The position numbers and the translations under genes were made by a program. A DNA stretch of 64,000 nt, from positions 434,001 through 498,000 of the forward strand of contig NZ_CP015510.2 of the NCBI RefSeq assembly GCF_001931755.2. The letters are read 5' to 3'. The DNA comes from Wolbachia endosymbiont of Folsomia candida. GTDB taxonomy: Bacteria > Pseudomonadota > Alphaproteobacteria > Rickettsiales > Anaplasmataceae. Under the pieces are notes generated by a model that was not told where the DNA came from, ran no database searches, and was given only the letters and a program-made list of their open reading frames with translations. Position 1 is the first letter of the stretch. Each line of letters opens with the position of its first letter. Shown here one piece after another: positions 56,448-64,000 of the stretch.

Positions 56448-57152
56448 CTAAATCTCTAAGCCAGAATAGGTGTTGTAAGTATATGACTCGTGATCCTCAT
56501 CTGCAGTTTCCATAGTTGGTGCTTTCCAAGGGAGCTTTATATTGAGACTGTTTTTTACACCTTCAATTATTTCACTTGGTAGTGCTTTGATTTTGTTCTG
56601 CATGACATCTATTTCTTGCCTTATAATTTCTTTAATGTGTTCTGTTAAACCTTTCGTCAGCTTTATCGTTAAGTCCTTGATTTCTGCTGAAACTTCTTTT
56701 GCAATAGGCAATACAATATCTTTTGCAATATATTTTGCCACTGGTAGAGCAATGTCTTTTGTAAAATGTTTTCCAACTGGTACCATAATTTCTCTTACAA
56801 CATGGTCTCCTATTGGTACAATGATTTTCTTTGCAACATGATCTCCAATAGGTAAAGCAATCCTCTGTGCTATTTCTTTAGCTAGTCCAAAACTGCCACT
56901 AACAATTCCATATCTTTCCATATCGCTATACGCTTCTGCTTCATTATCAGACCAATAGTTAGGAGTATTAATAGTATTATAGGTGTTGTAAATATATGGA
57001 TCATATTCATCATCCCAAGGAAACTTTATACTGTCACTCATAATTCCATATCTTTCCATATCGCTAGACGCTTCTGCTTCTTTATCGAGCAAATAGTTAG
57101 GAGTATGCAGTTTATATGATTTTGTAGCTTGGTTAGATGATAGATTTTTCAT
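56448..57152 (-). CDS. Protein with 12-residue amphipathic repeats, 234 aa
   Basis: Not recognised. About residues 95-160 hold at least five consecutive 12-residue units of the form I-x-x-P-I-x-x-x-V-x-K-x (IALPIGDHVAKK, IIVPIGDHVVRE, IMVPVGKHFTKD, IALPVAKYIAKD, IVLPIAKEVSAE). The N-terminal part contains a duplicated TPNY...EAEA-SDMERYGI segment. A helical stretch and an acidic Tyr-rich tail end it. The Pro-bearing repeat predicts a membrane-surface or solenoid-like amphipathic array. A truncated copy of its 3' end lies at 55721. Confidence 0.8.
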   Translation of the reverse strand: MKNLSSNQATKSYKLHTPNYLLDKEAEASSDMERYGIMSDSIKFPWDDEYDPYIYNTYNTINTPNYWSDNEAEAYSDMERYGIVSGSFGLAKEIAQRIALPIGDHVAKKIIVPIGDHVVREIMVPVGKHFTKDIALPVAKYIAKDIVLPIAKEVSAEIKDLTIKLTKGLTEHIKEIIRQEIDVMQNKIKALPSEIIEGVKNSLNIKLPWKAPTMETADEDHESYTYNTYSGLEI

Positions 57153-57428
57153 GTAGTCTCCTGAATTATTTATTACTATTTTAACATATTATCATTAATG
57201 TTATATTAAGTTTTTAAGCTTTTTGTGTAATTAGGTATATTAGTTAATACACTCATCTTAACTTTAACATTAATGCAACTTTAGAACAGGCAAAGGCTAA
57301 AAAGCGGTAAGACTGGTTTAAGTATCAACTACTAGTGTAATCCAAGTAGCTAAAACTGGAACTATACATCTAACTTGTTATTTATGATGTATTGTATTAG
57401 TATTTACATATTAATTTGAAAAATAGTG

Positions 57429-58736
57429 ATGAATAATATTGTAATTGTTGGTCTTCAGTGGGGTGATGAAGGCAAAGGTAAAATAGTAGATTACCTTTCT
57501 GAGAATGCTGATGTAGTGGTTAGGTTTCAAGGCGGAAATAACGCTGGGCATACCATAGTAGTGAACGATGAAGTCTATAAATTAAATTTATTGCCCTCTT
57601 CTGTTTTAAGGACTGGTAAAATATCTATGATAGGAAATGGTGTTGCTCTTGACTCACATGCACTCATTTCGGAAATAGAATCATTAAAAGCTAAAGGAAT
57701 AGATATAAATCCTAGCAACTTGATGATCTCTGAGAGTTGTCCACTAATACTGAGTATTCATAAAGACAAGGAAAAGCTATTTGAAGATTTAAATGAAAAT
57801 CACAAAATTGGCACAACGAATAAAGGTATAGGTCCATGTTATGAAGATAAAGTTGGAAGAAGAGCCATACGCCTTTGCGATTTAGAAAATGCAGATGAGT
57901 TGGGTAAAAGAGTGGATACTCTTCTTAATTATCACAACGCTATCAGAAATGGCCTTAATTATAAGGCAATTGAAAAAGAGGAAATATTAAAAGAAATTCA
58001 AGAAATTTCGAAAAAAATTCTTCAGTATAAAAAAACCGTATGGAAAGTGCTAAATGACCTTGTAAAAGAAGGTAAGATGGTAATATTTGAAGGTGCTCAA
58101 GGTACATTTTTAGATATTGATCACGGCACATATCCTTTTGTTACTTCAAGCAACACCGTAGCGTCGCAAGCAATAACAGGTTCGGGATTGTCTTCTAATA
58201 CTCATGTTATTGGAGTGGCGAAAGCTTATACAACAAGAGTAGGTAATGGACCATTTCCTACTGAACAGGAGAATGAAGTGGGCGATAGTCTATTTACTAT
58301 AGGTAAGGAGCTTGGAACGGTAAGCAATAGAAGAAGACGCTGTGGATGGTTCGACGCAGTCTTGGTGCGACAGGCTGTACAATTATCTGGAGTTTCAAGT
58401 GTTGTATTAACTAAACTGGATATTCTTGATTCCTTCGACGCAATTAAAATATGTACTGGGTATAAATATGATGGCAGTTTATATGATTATTTACCTGCTT
58501 CACATTCAATACAAGAAAGATTAGAACCAATATATGAAGAGTTGCCAGGTTGGAAAGAAAGTACTCAGGGTACACGATCTACTGATGGGTTACCTGTGAA
58601 TTTAATGAAATACATAGAAAGGGTAGAGGAGTTAATAGGTGTGCCAATTCATTTAGTTTCAACCAGTCCTAAAAGAGAGGATGTGATAGAGCTCAAAACC
58701 TTTGAATTCCATAAAAATGTTTTTGTATCTTATTAA
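57429..58736 (+). CDS. purA: Adenylosuccinate synthetase
   Basis: GTP-dependent enzyme that converts IMP and aspartate to adenylosuccinate in AMP synthesis. Start at ATG 57429 gives the family N-terminus NNIVIVGLQWGDEGKGKIVD, with catalytic Asp13 and the P-loop-like GDEGKGK. NNAGHT holds the catalytic His. Other blocks are GIGPCYEDKVGRRAIR, EGAQGTFLDIDHGTYPFVT, and GTVSNRRRRCGWFD. 435 residues, normal length. Together with purK the window holds two purine-pathway genes. Confidence 0.97.
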   Translation: MNNIVIVGLQWGDEGKGKIVDYLSENADVVVRFQGGNNAGHTIVVNDEVYKLNLLPSSVLRTGKISMIGNGVALDSHALISEIESLKAKGIDINPSNLMISESCPLILSIHKDKEKLFEDLNENHKIGTTNKGIGPCYEDKVGRRAIRLCDLENADELGKRVDTLLNYHNAIRNGLNYKAIEKEEILKEIQEISKKILQYKKTVWKVLNDLVKEGKMVIFEGAQGTFLDIDHGTYPFVTSSNTVASQAITGSGLSSNTHVIGVAKAYTTRVGNGPFPTEQENEVGDSLFTIGKELGTVSNRRRRCGWFDAVLVRQAVQLSGVSSVVLTKLDILDSFDAIKICTGYKYDGSLYDYLPASHSIQERLEPIYEELPGWKESTQGTRSTDGLPVNLMKYIERVEELIGVPIHLVSTSPKREDVIELKTFEFHKNVFVSY

Positions 58737-58997
58737 TTCTCAATCTAATGAAAAAAATGCTTGCATAGCTTTTTATACTAAGTTATTATGTAAAGTATTA
58801 ATTAGAAATGTATAGTGAGGCTAAATCTAGTGTATAACGAAAAGCAAAAAGAATAAGCGAAAAAGTTAAGCTTAAGCTTAGTATTCACAATTATTTTCAA
58901 TAAAAATTAGCATAGAAGTAATGCACAAGTTTATTGTGCTTGATTGCTTCTAAAAGGAATATAATATTAATTCAGTGTGATGTGAAGGGGGTGTTTT

Positions 58998-61901
58998 ATG
59001 TCAGATGGTATATTGGGTAGCTTTGGTTGGCCTTTTGGTTCCAAAAAGCCGGCAGAAATGAGTAACGAGCCGAAAAAAAAAGAAGGTTCTAATGTTAAAT
59101 TTGCTACAGAAATTGCAAATGATGTTTCTTGTGTAATTGAATATTTATTAAAGTTACATTCTTACAAAAATAGAAGCGAATTTAGGAAACATGTTGATCT
59201 TAACGCATTAGCTTACCTTGCTTCTCTTAAGGGCAAATTTATATTACTCAAAAAAAAGCTGAATGCGGCAGAGAAAGCTAATCCCTCTCTCAAAGATCTG
59301 AGTGTTGTAAAGTTTTGCCGCTCAATTGCCGAAAATGATAAGTTACATGAAGAATTCAATAATCTTGCAAAAAAATGTCGTAATGTCCCTCCAGCTACCA
59401 GATATGAAAGACTGTATCCTCAGTTAAACAAGATGGTCAAAAATTTCGATATGCATCAACTGCAAAAACAAATATCGTTCTTAAAAAAGTTGAAAGAAAA
59501 AAATGACTTCAATGCCATAAGAAATGATTGTAGTGATGAGTGGGATTTTGATGATCTATTAATAGATCTAATAGGGGATGAAAAATTTAAGGCAGAGTAT
59601 ATAGATAAAGCATTAGATGAAGAATGCGAATCTTTCAGTAAGAGCTTTAGAGAAGATTTAAGTAGTTACGTAGATTTAGCGGATCAGGGGCAAGAAGCTG
59701 CGAGTAAGTATTTTGGGGAAAACATAGAATTTCAAGCTTATTATGCAAAAGCTGATGACGGTAACAGTAAGGTTTTAAATATTAATCTTATTGATCATAG
59801 TGGTAGAAGTGAGCCAACGCAAATTAGTGATCTTTTACAGAAAGAAAAAGATATTTGTGAGTTAAATATATATTTTAATAAGAAACATGAAGTACATGCT
59901 TACCAAGAAGAAGGTAAGAAAAGGTATTACGAATTCAAAGATGGTGCATACTATGAAATGACAAGTACATGGCGTGCAGAGGATGAGTCCGGAAATATTT
60001 CAATTTGCAAAATGATCATGAATGTGAGTAGCAGTGGCATAACTAAAATAGTGGAGTTTAATGGTAAAAAGTCTGGGTTGCTGTCGAAAGATGATTTAAA
60101 ATTAGTACAACAAAATCATGAGCTACATATTCAAGACTGCTCGTTGTATGATTCTGTGGAAAAATCGCTAGGGCCAGAATCTACAGAGAGTATAAAGGTA
60201 ATAGAACCAGAAAAAGCAATAGAAACAAATCAAAATCTTAACGACAAAGGTACAGATGCAAACCAGGATTTTGAGAATAATGATGAGGAACAAGGGAATA
60301 AAAATTCCAACGACAAAGGTATAGATACAAACCAAGATTTTGAGAATAATGCTGAGGAACAAGGGAATCAAAATCCTAACGATAAAGGTATAGATGCAAA
60401 CCAGGATTTTGAGAATAATGCTGAGGAACAGGGGAATCAAAATCCTAACGACAAAGGTATAGATGCAAATCAGGATTTTAAAAACAGTTCTGTTGCAGTT
60501 GTATGTGACACGCAAGCCAGCGAATCAACTAAAGTAAGTCAAACAGAGATTGGAACTCAGACAGAAGTTGATTTGCCACAAATGGGTGGATTTGATAATT
60601 TAAAACAGGAAGCATCAAAGTTGAAAAGAGAGAATATTGAATTGAAGCAGGGAATAGAAGCAGGTTTGCAGGTCCTGAATCAAAAACACAATAAACTAAT
60701 GCAAGAGAGGCAGCTGCTACTGAAGGAGCTAAAAACAGCACAAGCAGAAAAAGAAGAGTTAAAGAATCACATAGAAAATTTGAGTGGAGAGAAATGTAAC
60801 CTTCAGGATGAGATTGAAAAAATCAAGCGAGAATTTGAGGAAGAAAAAGGGTTCATAAATCAGAAAATTATAAGTGCCGTACGGGAAATTGTAGAATTAG
60901 ACAAGCGTGATGGTGATTTTAGAGCTGAGCTTGCAAAAATTAAGCAAAAAGTTAAAGAACTAGAACAACAGAATAGCTATTTACGAGCAAAAGATAGGGT
61001 AGCAGTTGAAAAACTGTGGAAGAATAGGAACTTAAAAGCAGAAAATGATAAAATATGTGAGGAATTAGCAAAATTAAAAAAAGAGCATGAAGAGAAGGCA
61101 AAAGAACTTTGTGATGTGTATGAAGCAAAAGAAAAGGTAGAGAAGAACCTTGGAGTTCTTATTCAAGAGAATATAGTATTAAAAAATACAGTAGAAAAAG
61201 CAGAGGAATACGCAGAATATCTCATGGATGAAAAGAGCAAAGCTGTACAAACCTTGAAGTCTCAGATGTTAGCATTGGACCAGAAGTGCAAAGAAGAGCT
61301 TAAATCTTCTAATGAGGAATTGGAAAAAAAGTCATGGAAATGTGGAGAATTACAAAACGAAATAGATGTTAAAAATAAAGAACAGCAGAAAGAAAAGAAA
61401 AGATTTGAGGAGCTAAAAGGAATAAATGAGGAGTTACAAGAGCAGCGCAAAGAATTAGAAAGAGCATTTTACACGCAACAGATAGATATAGACTGTTTTC
61501 CTGAGCATACATTCCGACAGATGTTGGAATATACTAATAATCTAGCAGGAATAATCGAAGATAAAACATACTGTATTGAGAATTTAAAAGAAGAAAAGAA
61601 ATTTTTAACAAAATATATAAAAATATTAGATAAGGATAACACTACTTATACATGTGAAATGAAACACCTGATTAAAACTAATCCAGAGCATTACAAGTTA
61701 ATCCAAGATCCAGGGGATATTATTCTGCCCACACAACTATCTAGATCTCCAAGTAGTGATAGCTGTGATAGTGGATTTAATGACAAAGGCTCTAGTAATC
61801 TTTTCAACAGTAAATCAGCTCCTAACTCCCGTGGCGGTCAGCCTTGGAAGGAGAGGGTAAGATGCTGCAAAAATCCATCAGCAATAGTGAAAAGCAGTTA
61901 A
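58998..61901 (+). CDS. Coiled-coil protein with 23-residue Asn/Glu repeats, 967 aa
   Basis: Not recognised. GAAGGGGGT precedes the ATG; a TATAAT at 58960-58965 may be the -10. Residues 1-390 are a soluble, mostly helical region with a short beta-rich part. Residues about 415-497 are tandem 23-residue units (NDKGIDANQDFENNAEEQGN). From about 533 to 870 there is a long Lys/Glu coiled coil. The tail is Ser-rich (RSPSSDSCDSGFN). No membrane segment. A long rod-like protein is the only safe statement. Confidence 0.85.
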   Translation: MSDGILGSFGWPFGSKKPAEMSNEPKKKEGSNVKFATEIANDVSCVIEYLLKLHSYKNRSEFRKHVDLNALAYLASLKGKFILLKKKLNAAEKANPSLKDLSVVKFCRSIAENDKLHEEFNNLAKKCRNVPPATRYERLYPQLNKMVKNFDMHQLQKQISFLKKLKEKNDFNAIRNDCSDEWDFDDLLIDLIGDEKFKAEYIDKALDEECESFSKSFREDLSSYVDLADQGQEAASKYFGENIEFQAYYAKADDGNSKVLNINLIDHSGRSEPTQISDLLQKEKDICELNIYFNKKHEVHAYQEEGKKRYYEFKDGAYYEMTSTWRAEDESGNISICKMIMNVSSSGITKIVEFNGKKSGLLSKDDLKLVQQNHELHIQDCSLYDSVEKSLGPESTESIKVIEPEKAIETNQNLNDKGTDANQDFENNDEEQGNKNSNDKGIDTNQDFENNAEEQGNQNPNDKGIDANQDFENNAEEQGNQNPNDKGIDANQDFKNSSVAVVCDTQASESTKVSQTEIGTQTEVDLPQMGGFDNLKQEASKLKRENIELKQGIEAGLQVLNQKHNKLMQERQLLLKELKTAQAEKEELKNHIENLSGEKCNLQDEIEKIKREFEEEKGFINQKIISAVREIVELDKRDGDFRAELAKIKQKVKELEQQNSYLRAKDRVAVEKLWKNRNLKAENDKICEELAKLKKEHEEKAKELCDVYEAKEKVEKNLGVLIQENIVLKNTVEKAEEYAEYLMDEKSKAVQTLKSQMLALDQKCKEELKSSNEELEKKSWKCGELQNEIDVKNKEQQKEKKRFEELKGINEELQEQRKELERAFYTQQIDIDCFPEHTFRQMLEYTNNLAGIIEDKTYCIENLKEEKKFLTKYIKILDKDNTTYTCEMKHLIKTNPEHYKLIQDPGDIILPTQLSRSPSSDSCDSGFNDKGSSNLFNSKSAPNSRGGQPWKERVRCCKNPSAIVKSS
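60240..60488 (+). repeat. 69-bp tandem repeat
   Basis: Units begin at 60240, 60309, 60378 and 60447 (last one partial), a period of exactly 23 codons, inside the 967-residue coiled-coil gene. Confidence 0.9.
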
Positions 61902-61949
61902 TTCGTATTAACGTAATCTGGCGTGAGCAGATCAGGTTCAGCAGTAGCG

Positions 61950-61975
61950 CCTGTAAATTAGGTAACATTTACAGG
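61950..61975. terminator. Hairpin between convergent coiled-coil genes
   Basis: cctgtaaat (61950-61958) pairs with atttacagg (61967-61975) around an 8-nt loop, between two convergent stops. No long T-run. Confidence 0.5.
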
Positions 61976-61995
61976 TGTCTTACCTATATTACTAC

Positions 61996-64000
61996 TTAGT
62001 ACAAATATGAAGGGTCTTGATAGAAGTTGTCGTCATACGAGCACTTTATAGCTTCTAAAACATCAAAGTTATTGGTGCTGTTGTTGTTTGGTGTAATGAT
62101 TTTACCCGAGTATTGCTCCATCAGCCTTTCAATAGGGAGATCAATTTGGCTTGGTGAAATGAATTTAGTGCACCCATATTTATTGGTGTAACCAAACACA
62201 TACTTTGGTTCTGTATTTTTTCCGTCGGTTGGATCATCGTTATCGTTACCACCTGGTTTGTTATTTGGGTCTTTTTCTTTATCAATTCCTTTCTTGAGAT
62301 CATCTATTTCTTTTTTCATTTCATCCAGCTTGTTATCCTTATTTGTTAAATCTTCTAGTAATTCTTCCGTTTTTTTGTTACAATCAACTAGGTCTTTCTT
62401 TAATTGACTATCAGAATCAATAACTGCTTCCAATTTCTTAACCTGATCTTGCAAATTGCTGATTTCACTTGTTTTATCCTTCAATTGTTGGGTAAGTTGA
62501 TCTATAATGCTCGTATTTTTTGTTATAGCTCTTAAGTCATCTATTTCTTCCTGCAACCTCTGTTTCTCTTCTTTATGAAGATTTATCATTTCTTCAATTT
62601 GTTTTTCTTGTGCTATCATCTTCTCCTTAACGATTTCAAGCTCCGCACATCTATCTATTTCAGATGTAATGCTATCTATTTTTTCTTGTAATTTTTCTTT
62701 GTCTTCTTTGCAGGAGTTTTTCAATTCAATAAATTCATTTTCCTTATCTAACAATTTCTGTTGTGCATCCTTTATCAGTTCTTTGCACCCGTTATCAGTC
62801 AGTTGTACTTTTAAGAGTCTTATTTCTTGCTGCAATTCTTCTAACTCGGATTTCTTCAATTCTTCTAGATTTTGTAGCTTTATCTCCAATTCAGCTTTTT
62901 CTTCCCGTAATTTCTCTAGCGTATCTATGCTACCTGTTTCTAGTTTCTTAATGAGATCAGCGATTTCATTTTCCTTATCAGCGAGTTCAGCTTTCTTGTC
63001 CTCAAGTTGTTTAATGAGAGCAGCATCAGCGTTTTCTTTTAATCCATCAATCTGTGTTTTAAGATCAGCGATTTCATTTTCCTTATCTGCGAGTTCAGCT
63101 TTTTTGTCCTCGAGTTGTTTAATGAGAGCAGCATCAGCATTTTCTTTTAATCCATCAATCTGTGTATTAAGAGCAGTGACTTCATCAACTTTTGCTTGAA
63201 GCTCAGATTCTTTATCAGCGAGTTCAGCTTTCTTGTCCTCAAGTTGTTTAATGAGAGCAGCATCAGCGTTTTCTTTTAATCCATCAATCTGCGTATTAAG
63301 AGCAGAGACTTCATCGATTTTTGCTTGAAGCTCAGATTCTTTATCAGCGAGTTCAGCTTTCTTGTCCTCAAGTTGTTTAATGAGAGCAGCATCAGCGTTT
63401 TCTTTTAATCCATCAATCTGCGTATTAAGAGCAGAGACTTCATCGATTTTTGCTTGAAGCTCAGATTCTTTAGCTGCGAGTTCAGCTTTTTTGTCCTCAA
63501 GTTGTTTAATGAGAGCAGTATCAGCATTTTCTTTTAATCCATCAATCTGTGTATTAAGAGCAGAGACTTCATCAACTTTCGCTTGAAGCTCAGATTCTTT
63601 ATCAGCGAGTTCAGCTTTTTTGTCCTCAAGTTGTTTAATGAGAGCAGCATCAGCATTTTCTTTTAATCCATCAATCTGTGTGTTAAGAGCAGAGACTTCA
63701 TCGATTTTTGCTTGAAGCTCAGATTCTTTATCAGCGAGTTCAGCTTTTTTGTCCTCGAGTTGTTTAATGAGAGCAGCATCAGCATTTTCTTTTAATCCAT
63801 CAATCTGTGTATTAAGAGCAGTGACTTCATCAACTTTTGCTTGAAGCTCAGATTCTTTAGCTGCGAGTTCAGCTTTTTTATCCTCAAGTTGTTTAATGAG
63901 AGCAGCATCAGCGTTTTCTTTTAACCCATCAATCTGTGTTTTAAGATCAGTGATTTCATTTTCCTTATCAGCGAGTTCAGCTTTCTTGTCCTCAAGTTGT
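61996..64000 (-). CDS. Long heptad-repeat coiled-coil protein (5' end beyond window)
   Basis: The minus-strand frame ending in TAA at 61996-61998 stays open to the right edge, giving at least 667 codons; no ATG lies upstream in the repeats, so the start is outside. From about 63000 to the edge the protein is a tandem of 43-residue units (DKKAELADKE...TQIDGLKENADAALIKQLE), with 36-residue units at both visible ends of the array. A non-repetitive coiled coil follows, then an acidic Asn/Asp/Pro linker (NNKPGGNDNDDPTDG). The C-terminal 90 residues are globular (YVFGYTNKYGCTKFISPSQ) and Tyr-rich. No membrane segment seen. Function unknown. Confidence 0.85.
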   Translation of the reverse strand, partial: QLEDKKAELADKENEITDLKTQIDGLKENADAALIKQLEDKKAELAAKESELQAKVDEVTALNTQIDGLKENADAALIKQLEDKKAELADKESELQAKIDEVSALNTQIDGLKENADAALIKQLEDKKAELADKESELQAKVDEVSALNTQIDGLKENADTALIKQLEDKKAELAAKESELQAKIDEVSALNTQIDGLKENADAALIKQLEDKKAELADKESELQAKIDEVSALNTQIDGLKENADAALIKQLEDKKAELADKESELQAKVDEVTALNTQIDGLKENADAALIKQLEDKKAELADKENEIADLKTQIDGLKENADAALIKQLEDKKAELADKENEIADLIKKLETGSIDTLEKLREEKAELEIKLQNLEELKKSELEELQQEIRLLKVQLTDNGCKELIKDAQQKLLDKENEFIELKNSCKEDKEKLQEKIDSITSEIDRCAELEIVKEKMIAQEKQIEEMINLHKEEKQRLQEEIDDLRAITKNTSIIDQLTQQLKDKTSEISNLQDQVKKLEAVIDSDSQLKKDLVDCNKKTEELLEDLTNKDNKLDEMKKEIDDLKKGIDKEKDPNNKPGGNDNDDPTDGKNTEPKYVFGYTNKYGCTKFISPSQIDLPIERLMEQYSGKIITPNNNSTNNFDVLEAIKCSYDDNFYQDPSYLY
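63001..64000 (-). repeat. 129-bp / 108-bp tandem repeat array
   Basis: The word ctc(a/g)agttgtttaatgag starts at 63001, 63109, 63238, 63367, 63496, 63625, 63754 and 63883, and its first bases recur at 63991. Spacings are 108, then six times 129, then 108 bp. The array continues past the window edge. Confidence 0.95.

Larger units (their letters stand above)
54981..56540. repeat. Tandem duplication of about 840 bp (copies 54981-55821 and 55822-56540)
   Basis: The word agattatatagacttaagt begins both copies (54981 and 55822). Each copy then has a short leader, a plus-strand membrane-protein gene, the shared trailer acgctaaatctctaagcc, and the 3' end of a minus-strand gene. The copy junction falls inside the 3' fragment of that minus-strand gene. 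Copy 2 is shorter because its membrane gene is smaller. Confidence 0.85.

Noticed and set aside
63001..64000. CRISPR-like array
   Set aside because: The regular repeats have no variable spacers, are in one open frame and encode heptads; the same holds for the repeats at 42394 and 60240.
1..64000. WO prophage region
   Set aside because: Ankyrin and giant effector-like genes often sit in WO eukaryotic-association modules, but no phage structural, replication or integrase gene was seen in the window.
1..64000. tRNA or rRNA genes
   Set aside because: No convincing cloverleaf or rRNA segment was noticed by eye; a covariance-model scan would be decisive.

Overview
The window looks like a Wolbachia chromosome segment (Alphaproteobacteria, Rickettsiales). 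It is very AT-rich. It carries a Wsp/P44-type surface antigen, an NDUFA12-like complex I protein, an alphaproteobacterial-type HslV, scattered palindromes of the 'attccag...ctggaat' kind, and many long ankyrin or coiled-coil proteins with C-terminal membrane hairpins. This assignment is an inference from gene content; no search was run.

Layout. (1) 1-8.3 kb: a giant minus-strand gene that runs off the left edge, with an OTU-type cysteine protease domain, two HEPN-like RNxxxH motifs, five degenerate internal repeats and an ankyrin array. A small secreted-protein gene is divergent from it. (2) 8.3-23 kb: housekeeping genes (fumC, clpA, hslU, hslV, a glutamate-cysteine ligase, ubiD) mixed with lineage-specific proteins and mobile-element relics. 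(3) 23-30 kb: a coiled-coil protein and a 1775-residue helicase-like/coiled-coil protein. (4) 30-39 kb: dnaQ, a Tim44-like gene, secB, acnA, a surface antigen, mlaD, an NDUFA12 homologue and an Mrp/Nuo-type antiporter subunit. (5) 39-44.5 kb: an ankyrin protein, a broken YgjP-type metallopeptidase, a mucin-like single-pass membrane protein and an HExxH protein. (6) 44.5-58.7 kb: purK (with an in-frame palindromic-repeat insertion), apaG, an M16 peptidase, sodB, nuoD and purA, alternating with paralogous small membrane proteins, a HAD-like membrane protein and a tandem duplication. (7) 59-64 kb: two convergent coiled-coil repeat proteins, the second running off the right edge.

How the genes work together. 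The conserved genes cover the TCA cycle (fumC, acnA), purine synthesis (purK, purA), quinone synthesis and respiration (ubiD, nuoD, NDUFA12, antiporter subunit), proteostasis (clpA, hslUV, secB, M16 peptidase), oxidative stress (sodB, glutathione synthesis) and envelope lipid transport (mlaD). The accessory genes look like a host-interaction repertoire: a deubiquitinase-like giant, ankyrin proteins, mucin-like surface protein and secreted small proteins. The strongest candidate for an undescribed system is the OTU-HEPN-HEPN-ankyrin giant at the left edge. Its architecture recalls endosymbiont reproductive-manipulation proteins, but it has no visible cifA-like partner.

No rRNA, tRNA, CRISPR array or phage structural gene was recognised.
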